DNA of 64,000 bases from Hesseltinella vesiculosa (GCA_002104935.1 MCGT01000017.1:186001-250000), one strand, 5' to 3'; shown: positions 23,623 to 35,192, counted from the first letter of the stretch. Numbers and translations are program-made. Notes: generated from the letters alone by a model not told the origin.

Positions 23623-24420
23623 GATTCGTTGCATTACCCAATATTGAGGTACCTTAAGAAGAGAGATAAATTTACATCGCCTTCATGTTGAGGTTCCTTT
23701 CCAAGTCTATGCTTGAGTTATACATGCGTTTAACCACGCATCGAGGCGATGTACATGATATGCATTATGGACCTCCAGAAAAAGTGGGCATTCATAAGCA
23801 AGCCAAGGATGCTTGCTTGTCTATTGATTGGCAATCAATCTCTGGCTAACACCTGTTATGAATGCTCTTTTGAGCGCCATTGCCGAATTTTTGGAGTCCC
23901 AGACAGTCAAAGAAATAAAAAAAAACTGGCAGTCCCAAGGATGGGGAGGTTGATACAGTAGAGGAGTGGAGGACGCCATCATAACCGTATTGCGTTGAAG
24001 AGAATCAAGCTGACGTAAGATGTGTAGCCTTGAGTTGAACTGATCTTAGAGAAGAGTGAATCTACCAATTCAGTGACCAAGAGCTCAGTGGGCAGCTAGC
24101 AATCTCGCACAGCATAGAGCCCTGATTCATAATAGACTGTCTTTTTATCGTTTGTTTGTGCTTCCAACAAACAATGTCGCATAAGTGTCAATGATGCTGG
24201 TGATTTGAGCAAAGGTACAGCAGTTTCTCACCAAGAACTAGCCGACTTTAAAGAATGGGTCAACCATGTGAGTGAGTTGTGGACAGGTGTATGCACTGGA
24301 GCTTTATGGTGGTGCTGGCAGTGCGTGTCGGTGAATAATCAATCGTGTCTCACTCTGTAGCCTGCGCTGACAGCATAGCCACAGCACCTTATCACCTGGT
24401 GTATTTAAAAAAAAGGATTC
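23623..24420. other. Intergenic between U6 and duplication copy B
   Basis: About 800 bp with no supported gene. A few short frames look weakly protein-like (about 24205-24290) but have no splice or start context. Confidence 0.45.
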
Positions 24421-24768
24421 TTGGTAGCAGCTGTGCCCACACGTCAGAAGATACCACCATTGGATGCCCTCGAAGGGAAAGGTTGTGCAAAAGCAACCCT
24501 TTGTTCCTGAGTTAGTGCATGTGCTCGACCAGCTTCCTTCCAGTGATCTCTACTGTCATGCCATTGCCGAATCCTCGTCTGACGACGTCGAATTGCTCTC
24601 GGTTCAAGACGCTACGTCGAGATGGGAATCACGGACAACACCACCAGCAGAAGCCAGCAAAGCACCACATCTTCATCTGCCATCTACCAACCTCACGCTC
24701 GCAGACCTCTAGGTAAAGGTCTAGGCAAACCTGGTGCTTCCCGACGTCGTCCCAAGTCCTCGTCATAA
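24421..24768 (+). pseudogene. PARP gene tail, degenerate (copy B)
   Basis: Matches 21465-21827, the last exon part of the PARP gene. About 16 bp present in copy A between GGCTGTG and CCCACACG are missing, and later indels near SVQD shift the frame so that it ends early at a TAG around 24712, although the original stop context (CCTCGTCATAA) survives at 24768. There is no upstream PARP sequence, so it cannot be expressed as a PARP. Confidence 0.88.
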
Positions 24769-25357
24769 CCTTTATGAACCCTCCCCCTAAGCTTCTTCCT
24801 TTCTCTTATGCTAATAAAAATAACTTTTTTCTATTTTAAAAGAGAACCTCCACTAGATCGCCACTCAGTTGTTGAACAGTTCTTTCAGCTTATATTTAAA
24901 AAAAACCTGATTGGTGAGGGGTATGATGACATTTAACAATGAAAAAGAATACGGTGTTATCCTAATATGAGCTCGTACACAATGACAACAATATTGATGG
25001 CGATCAATGGGACTAGGCAGGAAAACAAATAGGTGAGATGTGTCATCCATAAAAAAAACAGGCACCTCGCCCTGGTGGCAAGCACGTAAAAGCACACTTA
25101 CTTCGCATCAACGTTCGTACAGCAGAGATCAGGTTGATGATTTTAAACTTTACAGATTGGCTGTCACCGCCAAATCCACTTGGATCAGCTTGCACACTCC
25201 AACCAACTAACGCAATCAAAGAAAGCAGGATGAGCACCCACATTCTCATCCGATTTCCTTGTTTTGACTGTGCACTTACTTCGAGCAAGGAAACGATCTT
25301 CACTCAAGACAGCGATGCCATTGATGACAAAAAGCAACACGTAAAACAATTGACCCA
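24421..25357. repeat. Segmental duplication, copy B
   Basis: Counterpart of 21465-22440 in the same orientation. It spans the dead PARP tail and nearly all of the intact YOS1 gene. The homology ends close to the first codons of YOS1. Confidence 0.9.
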
Positions 25358-25370
25358 ATCCGAGCGCCAT
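24957..25370 (-). CDS. YOS1: YOS1 / IER3IP1-like small ER-Golgi membrane protein
   Basis: Yos1 works with Yip1 and Yif1 in COPII-mediated ER to Golgi transport. Three exons: 25370-25280, 25206-25102, 25012-24957; 252 nt, 83 residues, phases matching. The N-terminal hydrophobic helix (LFYVLLFVINGIAVL) is followed by SEDRFLARIGW, then SVKFKIINLISAVRTLMRIPLIAINIVVIVYELILG. The block xxLIxxVRTxMRxPL is the family signature, and the C-terminal helix ends in G-stop as in yeast and animals. This is the intact member of the duplicated pair; the other copy is a pseudogene at 22035-22440. Confidence 0.92.
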
Positions 25371-25479
25371 GCCAAGCTTTTACAATAAAAAAAAAGTAAA
25401 AAGAGAAACGTGGCTGCTTGGTATTTTATTAGAGTTTTTTTTCCCTCATTTTTCGTCGCTTTTTTTTTTGACTGGGGAT

Positions 25480-25600
25480 TTGGCAGCGTCAAATCGAAAC
25501 GGATCAAATATTGGCTGGGCAGCCTTCACCAATCGACCTGGTTTCTTCAGCATCGATACTTTTAACAAGAGCTTGATACCATGCAAAATTCTACAGTAAC
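25480..25600 (+). repeat. Copy 2 of a dispersed intergenic repeat
   Basis: Contains GGCTGGGCAGCCTTCACCAA, TCGACCTGGTTTCTTCAGCA and AAGAGCTTGATACC, matching the copies at about 7490 and 26960. Edges are approximate. Confidence 0.6.
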
Positions 25601-26879
25601 CCATTCGGTCAAACGTTGCTCTAGAACATTTTCTTTTTTTTTTAAAAAAAAAGAAAAAGCGCGAGGGGCCACATCCATTTCCACTGCCCAATGCAAAAGC
25701 AGGTCTAATTAACAAAAATCTGTTCGCCCAAATTTGCGCACAGAAAGAAAATGATGATTTATAATCTTGGCTAAAAGCGCCTGCCCTGAAGAACGAAAGA
25801 TAAAGATCTTACAACGTAAGCCAAAAGCAGTAAATCTGACATGGTATGATTGGTCGCCATCGTGTGCGAGTGGTTAATATTCCTTGAGGAACGTCTAGAG
25901 TTGTGTGTGTCCTGCACATTAAATGGTGCGCACCTTGCATGAAAAAGCATGCTCTCAGCCCGTCAATTCATGTTGGCAGCTCATGTTAGAACTTGCTGAG
26001 AACTCTGGAAGCATGTTTGGAACATATTTGGAACGTCGACGATGAGCACAATTGTCGCGTTATTTTTTCAGCACTGTCTTTCTGCTGGTCTTCTTTCCTT
26101 TTATTCGACGTCTTCACCCAAAATGAAATAACACATGAACAAGACCCATGCCGTTCATGCATTTGCGTTACCACACAGATCGCTCCTGATGAGAAACATG
26201 AAGGGTGTTGCAAACATTGTCGTCTTAGAATGGAGCTCCCCCTCCCAGCGATCGGTCCTGCCCATCGTCAACTGTTAGCCCGCAATCTCCAGGAAAACAC
26301 CCAAACAAGAACTCGGATGGTCCTCTCCAACGTACATAGCAAGGAAAGCACAATGGCAGACCACTTTTCTCATTTGTTTTAATTCTCGCTAGTCTACGCC
26401 CCCCTTTTTTTTATTCTTAATGTTAAGCACCGAGCGGATTTGGTAGGTCACTTGTCTCTTTACTTCACTTTGTTCCAACATACTTACCGGTATAATCACT
26501 TTCTTTCACAATAAAGGTGTCATATTTACGTATTTGCAGTCAGAAGCAGAGCGCAAGGAATGCTACCCCGAAGCACGGCCAACCAGCTATCTACTTCCAA
26601 TTTAATCGTAAGATTCATCAAAGCGAGGTCAACGTGAGCATAAAACAAATGTATTAACCATTGCCTGTTTCTATGTTCTCATGCTCTCCCCAAAAAAACA
26701 AAGCTCGTTTCACCCAGGCCACAAAGATGCCAAAAGGTGTTTTTTTTTTTTTTTTTTTTTTTTTTTTGCGTGCATAGTCATTTTTGGTGCATGTTTGCTG
26801 ACAGTCTGGTACTTCGCTCGGCTGCCTGAAAGAGTCACCATTTAATCATAACCACCGTCGTTTCAAAATTTGAAGCGAA

Positions 26880-27120
26880 TCTTTTTCGAGCAGGTGCGCT
26901 GTGATTTTTTTATCAGATCGCCTGGGGGTCCCTTGCGAAAATAGGCAATGTTTTTAGCTGGAGAATTGGAGGGTCAAAATAAAAACGGACCCAAATTGGC
27001 TGGGCGACCTTCACCAATCGACTTGATTTCGTCAGCACCATCATCATTGGCATTTGCGTATCTGTACAGTACTAAACTCCAGATCGATCCAATCACTCAA
27101 ACGCGCTATATACTGTAGCA
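26880..27120 (+). repeat. Copy 3 of a dispersed intergenic repeat (longest plus-strand copy)
   Basis: Contains ATCAGATCGCCTGG, AGCTGGAGAATTGGAG, GGCTGGGCGACCTTCACCAA and CATTTGCGTA. The same ordered blocks occur on the minus strand at about 46030-46250, which is the best evidence that this is a dispersed element. Confidence 0.65.
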
Positions 27121-27832
27121 CCTGGCTTTTTTTTTCAAAAGAAGGGAAATAAATCGGATCCATGCTTTCGATTCCTGGCTGGTGCACGCAGAGCAATTGC
27201 CAGCCAGTGAAAGCAGTGCATTCTTGGGCGAGTTCGGATCGCCTTCAGGGTGATATTGATCACGTGGTATTTCAACTCCAAAGCGTCAGATCAATTATGG
27301 TTTTTCTTCATGCACAGCCCGTTTTTTTAGTACATTAATCTTTATCCATGGCTTAATTTTCCCCCGGCCTCTATCGTGCTCATTCCCCAGCCCAATAAAA
27401 AAAAAAGCGATAAAAAATAAGAACTTCATATAGTTATGTCACGATCTCAGGCGCCGATATCACCAGGGTTGTGGAAGAGGGGGGGGGGCAGCGGATAAAC
27501 AATCATTGTCCAGGTTGAGAAAAGGACAGGATAGCTGTGCCGATATGTAATCGGGATGCACGATTTTACATCTTGTTTTAGCCCCTGTGATGTTTTGTTC
27601 CAATGGAAACATCGGGTGCATCGCTGACTATCAGTTGTTGAGCGATTGCCAAAAAAGGAGAACATGCATCCCGGAGAGACTTAATCATCAGTGAGTGCCA
27701 AATTTGGAAAATTCTAAGTCAATGTCGGAACAGCCGAGAGGGTATATTTTTTCAAAAAAAAAGAATCATATCATAGGATGCTTTATTGGGTAATCACGAG
27801 AAAAAAAAATGAGATGGAAAAAAGGGGGTGTA

Positions 27833-28717
27833 TTATACATTGAATGAGAGGGAGGAGGGAGGTGGTGATAAAGATGAGATGGGTGGTAATCGTACGATAG
27901 ACGAGGGAGGAGAGGATGGGGAGGATGAGGCTTGTTTGGTGGTGGCAAGCGAGAGGAGGGAGTGGGCGACTTCTTCATGCTGGGTGTGACGATACTCTGT
28001 AGTGGGCGGTGAGGGAGGAAAGGCGAGGGGGGAGTGAGAGGTGGTATAGGAATAATCGTCTTCTTCTTCTTCGTCGAGTTGGGCAAGGGCTTGGGCGGCT
28101 TCGGACAGGAGCTTGGTGAGGCGAGAGATCTCGGACTGAAGGGCTTGTCGTTTTCGCTTCTTGGAGTGGGGCTGTTGCTGGGAGAGGGTGGGGGAGGAGG
28201 AGGGCGTTATCAGCATGGTATTGGATTCTTCTTCGGCAGGAGAGAGAGGAGAGGGAGGATGGCTAGGAAGGGATTCGTGGTTGTCATGGGGTTTATCCAT
28301 ACGGACGAGGACGATGTCTTCTTTTTTCTTTGAATCGTCCTTGTCGTCGCCAAGACGTCGTCGTCGTTTGATGACGGTGCGTTTCATGGTGGCAGGGCGG
28401 TGGACGTTGTGAAGTTTGTAGTAGAGACCGCAAGCGTTGCAGATGGTTTTGCCGCTGGCGTCTCGTCGCCAAAGCGGGGTGGTGACAGTGTGACAGTTGG
28501 CGCACTCGGCATTAATGGCGGGTGGCAGGGTGTCAGGCTTGGTTAGATCGTTGGTGGGTTTGACAGAGGCACCGCCAAGAGCCATTTTATCGCCACAGGC
28601 ATCACACATCGGGCCTTTGCCGGTTTCTCGCCCCCAGACCAATGGCCGGAACGAGGCTTTGCATTCAACACATCGTGTTAAAGACCGTTGACGGACAGGA
28701 GTCATCATGTTCAGCAT
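27833..28717 (-). CDS. GATA-type zinc-finger transcription factor
   Basis: Single exon, 294 residues. Two zinc fingers: an atypical first one at about residues 16-43 (CVECKASF...CDACG) and a canonical GATA finger at about 72-96 ([14 protein letters not shown]...[11 protein letters not shown]) followed by the basic tail [17 protein letters not shown]. The canonical finger and tail are of the kind found in fungal siderophore and nitrogen regulators (SreA/Sre1, Gzf3), but the Cys-rich linker that marks the iron regulators is not obvious, so the regulon is not assigned. The middle is Ser/Pro-rich with a nuclear-type KKRKR stretch, then a short coiled coil ([20 protein letters not shown]) and an acidic run. 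Confidence 0.9.
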   Translation of the reverse strand: MLNMMTPVRQRSLTRCVECKASFRPLVWGRETGKGPMCDACGDKMALGGASVKPTNDLTKPDTLPPAINAECANCHTVTTPLWRRDASGKTICNACGLYYKLHNVHRPATMKRTVIKRRRRLGDDKDDSKKKEDIVLVRMDKPHDNHESLPSHPPSPLSPAEEESNTMLITPSSSPTLSQQQPHSKKRKRQALQSEISRLTKLLSEAAQALAQLDEEEEDDYSYTTSHSPLAFPPSPPTTEYRHTQHEEVAHSLLSLATTKQASSSPSSPPSSIVRLPPISSLSPPPSSLSFNV

Positions 28718-29154
28718 AATTAAAGAGCAAGGAGAGAAAACAGAAAAGGAAAAGAAAGGAAAAAAAAAATTGGCGAATTTAAATGTTTTGCGGGAAAGCT
28801 TGGATTTTTTTTTTTTGGTGACACCTGCCTGGTTATCTCTTTGCTTCCCATTAAATTTTTACCTTTTGATCTTATCTCCAGCTCATCACCTGATCAAGTT
28901 TAAAAAAACAATGTGGGTAAAATGAAATACGCTTTTCATTTTTTCTTAACAGTGAGGGAGGTGTTACTGTTTATTTTCTTTACTTCACAAGAGACAACTC
29001 GAGGCGACACTCGGACGATGAAGGAGAGAAAAAAATATGACATGCAAAAAAATTGAAAGGTATATCTTGTCGGGGAGGGGAATGAAAAAAAATGGATGAG
29101 CCAATGAGAAGTGAGGTGAGACCTCGGGAACAAATGAGGAGAGGAAGGACGGGA
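28718..29154. other. Intergenic: GATA factor promoter
   Basis: About 440 bp, rich in homopolymer runs, between the GATA factor start and the stop of the coiled-coil gene. Nothing else seen. Confidence 0.5.
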
Positions 29155-32100
29155 TCAAATGGTGAAGGAGGTTTGGACGCCAGCGTTGACCCGATCCCAA
29201 AGCAGCCGTTCAGATTCCTGTTGTTCGTTCCTTCGCTCTTGTTCCATAGTGTGGCGGGCAGTGATTTCGGCCTCGAGTTGCTGTTGATGCTGGGCTTTGG
29301 TTTGGGCCATGAGCTGGCGGAATTCTTTGCGCAGGGCCATGGTGGTGGAGCCTTGTTGGCCTTCGGCCACTGCCATCTGCTGGACCTTCAGGTCGGCGAC
29401 CTGGGTCTCGAGCTGCTGTCCATGGCGTTGCATGTCGGCAATTTGCTGTTCATACTTTTTGCGCTCCGAGGCAAAGTCGGCGATGTTGCGAGTGATGCGC
29501 TCGTATTCTCGGAGGAGCTGGTCGCGCTCGCCTTCCAGGTTGGCGGTTTGGGTCAGGTAGCCGTCTTCACGTTTCTTGAACCGGTCATCGCACGTCTCCA
29601 TACGGCTGTGCAGGTCGTCGTACTTGGCTTTCCATTGGGTCTGGTCCTGGGCTTGGGCCTGGGCCTCCCATTGCTGGCGGTCATCGGTGCGGGCCTGCTC
29701 AAGCGCGGTGTGGGTTTGTTGCCATTCTGCCTGGGCAGCTGCGTGCTTGTCTTGCCATTCGGTCTCGACAGCTTTGTGTTTTTCGTGCCATTCGGCCTCG
29801 GCTGCCACCTGTTTTTCTTGCCATTCTGCAACGGTGGCCGCGTGGGTGGCCAGGCATGCAGCGAGGGCGGCGGCATGGGTCGTGTTGAGCTCGGCCAAGG
29901 CGGCGGCGTGGTTCGCTTCCCACTCAGCTTGAGCAGTCGAGTGCTTGTCTTGCCATTGAGCATCCGTGGCGGCTTGCGCTTGCTGCCATTCGGCTTGCGC
30001 AGCGGCGTGCGTCTGCTCCCACTCGGACTTGGCGGCAGCGTGCGTCTGCTCCCACTCGGACTTGGCGGCAGCGTGCGTCTGATCCCATTCGGCCTTGGCG
30101 GCAGCATGGGTTTGTTCCCATTCGGCCTTGGTAGCAGCAAGGGCTAGTTCCCATTCGGATTTGGCAGACGCGTGGGATTGCTGCCAGTCATCCTGGGCGG
30201 CTGAGTGGGTGTTTTGCCAGTCCAGCTTGGCAGCCTCCAGGGCGGCGGCGTGGCGGGTTTGCCAGGCGCTGTCGGCCTCGTCCAGCTTGGCCTGCCAGTC
30301 GTGCGCTTGCTGGTCGGTCACGCGCTGGGTGGTGTCGCGGAGGCTTTGCTCCAGGGCGGCGACGGCGTCGTCCTTGCTACGTTTCAGCTCACGCAGTTCC
30401 CGCTCGCTATCAAACAGTCGATCGGCCAGCGTCGTGTTGGTGGAGCGTAGTTCATGCATGGTGGCTTTGTGGCTCGCTTCCATGTCGCTCAGCTGCTGAT
30501 ACAGATCGGCAATGGTCTGCTGGTCGGCCGAGCGCTGATGCATCACCGTCTTCAGGGAGTCGGTGCCCAGCAAACGCTCCTGGTCTTGCTGTGCTTGTTT
30601 GAGCAGGCGGTGCTGGCGTTGAAGATCGACATAGGCGGTGCGCTGCTGGCTGGTGTTCTCGCGTTCCAAATCAAGCTGCATCTGCAGCTTTTTCTTGTCG
30701 TGGGCCAGGGAGTCGGCCATGCTGGTTTTCTGCGCAAGGCTGGCTTCGAGCTCCTGGATCTGCAGCAGGCGGGCAGGCGACACGGAGACCGGGCGGCGGC
30801 TACCCAGCTGGCGGTAGATGTGATCAATGTAGTGGTGGAGTTCAAGCAGGAGGCTGTCCAACATGTCCTGTTGGTCGAGGCTGGTCATGCTTGTGCCGGC
30901 GTCGGAAGAGGAGAAGCCCGAGCCGTCATCGGAGGAGGCGCGCGAGTACGTCGATGACGACGAGGATGACGAAGGGGCGATGGCCAAGGCCGAAGACAAG
31001 GCGTCCGATGGGAGTGCTGGCGAGGAGACGTGCAAGTGATCGATGGAATCAGGAAAGTGGTCCTGGATCAGGAGCAGCAGTTCTTGTTTGAGGCGGGTCA
31101 GCCACTGGCGCTCCTTGAGCAGATGCTCACCGCCCAAGGCAGCGCCAGGCACGAGATCAAAGACAGACATGGAACCGTTGGCCAGCTGGTTTTCGAGGTG
31201 AGTGCATTGCTTGGCCAAGGTGCCGGCCAGGTGCTTGAGGAACTGCTCGCGGCGGGCGTGGTCGTGGCGAATGCCTTCCATCAGGTCTTGCACCAGGCGG
31301 TCCAGCTGATCCAGCCGATCGTCGCTGGCAATGCCAGATTGATCCGACAGTTGGTACATGCTCAGGAGCATCCGCTGCGCTTTGATTTCCGTCGCCAATC
31401 TGGAGCCAATAGCATCGATGTCGTCATTGGCCGTTTGGTATTTCTATTTTGCCCAGATGAAACAAAACTCAGCCATGACACTCTCAAAACTCACCGCACT
31501 CAGGTTTTTATCGGGTGCTTACAGATTGAAGCTGGAGAGCGTCGTCAAAGGAGAAGGTGGTGAACTGGCGGGACGAGGCGACGGCGTGGGAGACGACCAA
31601 TTGGTGCACAATGACATCGTAATCCATGGGCGAGGTAGCCATAGGTGGGTCAACAGCTACGTGCTCTTGCCACGGAAGAATCAGGTCCAGCAAACTGTCG
31701 CGGCGGTCGGCGCTGGCGGTGGCCAGCAGAGCCGTTGCTGTGGATACACGCAAAGGGTCCAGCGCATCTGATAGCATAGAGACTGGGCGAGTATTTTGCG
31801 GCAGTTGTTGGACAGGCTCGACTGGGCTGTTCTTGGTGATGGTGGCGGTGGGTGTGGATGGGGTAGGCAGGGGCTCGGCTGCCGAAGCGTCATCGGTGGC
31901 CGGCAGGGTAGGCGTGAGATCATGACCAGGCTGATTCTCAATGACGGGACTGGGAGGTTCTGTTGAGGATTCGGGGTCGGTCTGGTCGGTGGGCGGGAGC
32001 GAGGCATCGTTGCTGCTTTGGAGATCGTCGCTGGGAATTTCCGATGGTGGTTCAGCAGAAGCGGTGGGGCTGGGTATTGTTGGTGTGGAGCTGGATGGGT

Positions 32101-32476
32101 CTGGTTTGGCAGGAGGCGAGGAAGCTGGCGTCGGTTTTTGGAGGCTGTCGTTGTTGGGGACTTGGATCTTGGGCTTGGAGTAGAGCAGTGAAGCAGAGGC
32201 GGATGGGCTGGGGCAAGGGCTGGTGATGGGGCTTGTGGTGGTACTGGAGCGGGTGCTGGTGGTGGACGAGGTGGATTTGGTGTGGATGGGGTTGTTTCTT
32301 GCCAAAGGTGACGAGTCAGGCGTGGCGGCTTTCCAAGGATTGGAAGCCACCTTTTTGGACATTTTCAAGAGGGAGGCTCGTTTGGAGGGTGTGTAAGTTG
32401 GCTTTTGAAGCCAAGCAGGCTCCGTCGTTTTTTTGGTAGGGACGGTCTTTTTCGAATTGGACGTGGTGGAAGGCAT
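29155..32476 (-). CDS. Large coiled-coil protein with 11-residue repeats
   Basis: Not assigned to a family. Two exons, 32476-31523 and 31443-29155, joined phase 0 over an intron of about 79 bp; 3,243 nt, 1,080 residues. Residues about 1-260 are Ser/Thr/Pro-rich and basic at the start (disordered, possibly microtubule- or membrane-associating, inference). From about 340 to the end the protein is mostly long coiled coil. In the middle lie about seventeen near-exact 11-residue units of the form AAAKAEWEQTH with Trp at a fixed place. The C-terminal segment returns to ordinary heptad-like coiled coil (ADFASERKKYEQQIADMQR). It resembles organising or tethering proteins in architecture only. Confidence 0.85.
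29690..30250 (-). repeat. 33-bp in-frame tandem repeat array coding for 11-residue units
   Basis: About seventeen units, the most alike being in the centre (about 30000-30120). Each encodes a variant of EQTHAAAKAEW. Because 33 bp keeps all six frames open, long antisense frames appear opposite and are not genes. Confidence 0.85.
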
Positions 32477-33017
32477 CCCTTGATCCTTGGCCAGGAATGG
32501 ATTGTTCTGAAGCTTGGACCCGATGGCTGGCTTCAGAGGTGTGGTGTTTGGCTAGTTTTTTTTTTTTATTGAAAAAAAAAAAGAGGAAAAGAAAGGTAAG
32601 TACGCCCAACAAAGGGGGTAAGAAAATGGAAGCAAGTTTTTCTGGGCTATACCGTTGTCATGGAGTCAGGTAATAAATGCGAAAGATATTCAATTATTGG
32701 CTATGTATGGTGGGAAAGGGATAAGGGGTGAAGGAATAGGAGAGGATGGAGCAGTAAGAAAGAAAGAGGAAAGAAAAGAGGAGAGAAAGATGAAATAAAA
32801 GATGGGGACAAGGAGAGAAAAAGATGAGAAACCAGAAAATAAAAGAATGGGGGGGGGTGGAAAAAAAGTTGTGCAAAGAGGGTTAAAATGAAGCAGAGAG
32901 GAGGGGGGATAAAAGATTGGGATTGAACAAGCTGGTTGGTTACTAAAGATGGTTGTCATCCACCTGTTCAAGGCCATAAAAGTCCATACGCCGATAAACA
33001 ACAACAAAAGCCAAGGC
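32477..33017. other. Intergenic with a long purine-rich tract
   Basis: From about 32705 to 32930 the plus strand is almost all A and G (GGAAAGAAAAGAGGAGAG and the like). It lies between the INTS9 stop and the coiled-coil gene start, so it may form the INTS9 3' flank or the coiled-coil gene promoter. Confidence 0.6.
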
Positions 33018-35192
33018 TTACGGTAGCATGAACAAGCGGCGGACGATATGTTGCACTTCATCACTTCCAGCCGAGACGAGTATATGACCAGTAGAGACTT
33101 CAATGTCAAACGACACGTGATCGATGGCGCCGTGGATATGCGTATGAGTTGGTTTGTTCTCGTAGCTTAATTTAGTTATGCCAGCCTGTCAAGAGAGAGA
33201 AAAAAAAAGAAATGAAAATCTGTGACCTAACTTTTTTCATTTATGGTTACACCACGCGATCATGAGTAGCTCTCCTTATTTACCTTGTGTAACTTGTCCA
33301 TTATGCCAAGCACGGTTTGCATGCTTGTGGCAGGGTTGGCATCGATGCTCTTGCCCTTGTCGATCACCAAGTCATTGTTGAACATCAAGGCTTCGCCCAC
33401 AAACCGGGCCATGCCAGTGACGCCTGGGTAGGGTGAAGGTTGGAGGTTGATAGATCGGGCGACCTAAAAAAAGAAAGTTTAGCTTTTTTTAATCTTTTTT
33501 CATGGGAGGCTTTTTTTACTTGATCTTTCATCACGATCCGGGCATGAGTGATGTTCAGGTCAATATCGTGGCGAGAGCCAGGGATATATCGGATCAGTTG
33601 GCAGCCTCCGTCCAGCTGCATGGTTGACCGGGAGTCGCCGGGAGCAAGGATGTATTGCGATTGCATGTTCTTTCGAAGCACAATGTCCAAGGCTTCGTCC
33701 ACATTGAGACGGCTATCCAAAGGGATGTGAAGGGAAGGCACCTTGGATCGGGCCTTGTGGGTTTCAAAGGATTCCGCAGAAAGTTCCGGGTCTAAAAGAA
33801 GAAAAGCTGAGTGCCATGGCGACGTTGATTGCCTTTTTTGACTATTTTACCCAAAAAGTAATACACGCAATCGGATCGTTTTCGCCAATACTGTAAATAC
33901 CAAGCCAGTGGGCCGACGCCAAGGACTTTGTGATCGCCGGTGAAAATCAGGCTTGGCGAAGTTGGTATATCCTGCTTGGCGTTGAAGATGTCTAGGATGC
34001 TGGCAAAGGTGGTCAAAGCTTTATTAGCGAGCATGCGACCATGGGGCAGGGGAGGGTTGGACTGCATGGCGTGTTCCTGGTTGACTCTGGACATCCATTC
34101 GGAAGTCACCAGTGCATAGTCCAGGCTCTGCTTAGCGACAGGGCTGATCATGTAAATGGGGGCCTGATGTGCCTCGGTGCCGATTTGGATGCCTAGTTGT
34201 GCCAGATGGTCGGACAACATCCATAGCAAGTCGTAGACTAGGCCGCTAGTAATGGCTGTAACGAGGATGGCGTTTTCTCGGGCGGCCAGGCGGTTGCACA
34301 CGTGAGCGACACATCGCTTCAGGCTCAGGTCAAAGGCTTCGCGGTTGCTGGTGCCTGTGCCACAGATCAGGACCACGTTGGCCGATTCGAGCACGGACAA
34401 ATCCAATGGTGTCGGGTGGAACACAGCGTTACTGCAAGACGACGAGAAGATGGCAATGCGTTTCAAACCGGATTCCAATAACCAGTTGGCGCTGCCAAGG
34501 GTATACCCCGAGCTTTTGGCTGTCACCCGGAGACTGGAGAACACCGTCTGCCAAAAAAAAAAAAAAAAAAAAAAAATGAGAAAAAGACAAAAAAAAAAAG
34601 ACAAAAGCAGACTTACGACAGCTTGATCAAAGCGCACTGGAAGCAAGCGATTGATACATTCACGGACATTGTCCGAAGTGTACAGCGATTTGTAACAATC
34701 TATCGGTACTGGCCCGTACTTGGCATCGGGACTGGCAGTGGCCTTCGTGTAGTACTCGATCATTTCAATCATACGTTGATGAGCAAATGTAATGGTGGGT
34801 TCTGTGACATAAATGGGACCTTTGTAGCCCAGGTATTCAGTGAGATAAGGCAGACCAAGCATAGCTTCGTAATGGGTGACCAGCACAACATCGATAGTCT
34901 TAATGTCAATCGCTTCAAATGGAAGCGTTCGAAAGACTGGCTTATCCATGAGAGTTTGTTCGGCAGGTCGAGATAGATCACTTGTACTGGCTTGTTTCCT
35001 GCTTGGATCGTAAAGTTTGAGCAAGGACAGGATATCGGGTGCTGCTTGATTGCCAGAGGAGGAAGGATGTTCGTTGTAAGGATCCAGATCCAGAGGGTAC
35101 AGCGCAATGATCTCCAACGGACAATTGATCAGAATGGTCCGTTGCTGCACAGTGATCAGAAATGAATTTCGTTCAATGCACCAGATTTTCAT
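33018..35192 (-). CDS. INTS9: Integrator complex subunit 9 homologue
   Basis: INTS9 is the inactive metallo-beta-lactamase/beta-CASP partner of the INTS11 endonuclease; Integrator cleaves nascent snRNA and other Pol II transcripts. Five exons: 35192-34617, 34547-33851, 33792-33520, 33463-33294, 33185-33018; 1,884 nt, 627 residues, typical size. It begins MKIWCIE, like animal INTS9. Family blocks are PYLTEYLGYKGPIYVTEPT, SSGYTLGSANWLLES, LVTAITSGLVYDLL and SLIFTGDHKVLGVGP. Where active nucleases have HxHxDH it has THYEAMLG, the expected loss. The C-terminal part (INTS11-binding in animals) is divergent. The start codon lies 100 bp from a divergent nitrilase-family gene. Confidence 0.9.

Larger units (their letters stand above)
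25371..27832. other. Gene-poor intergenic stretch, about 2.4 kb
   Basis: Holds two copies of a dispersed repeat and a long T-run near 26740-26767. No exon with credible splice sites or recognisable product was found on either strand. The right end is the 3' flank of the GATA factor. Confidence 0.55.

Noticed and set aside
29092..30147. Long antisense open frame (about 350 residues) opposite the coiled-coil gene
   Set aside because: The 33-bp repeats keep all frames open. The product is a monotonous Gly/Leu pattern mirroring the coding strand, whereas the minus-strand frame forms a coherent coiled coil.
32690..33017. C-terminal extension of INTS9 through a further intron
   Set aside because: Joining GTAAGC to the next AG would add a Phe/Pro-rich tail from the purine tract. 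Reading straight on gives a TAA at once, and the total length then fits INTS9.
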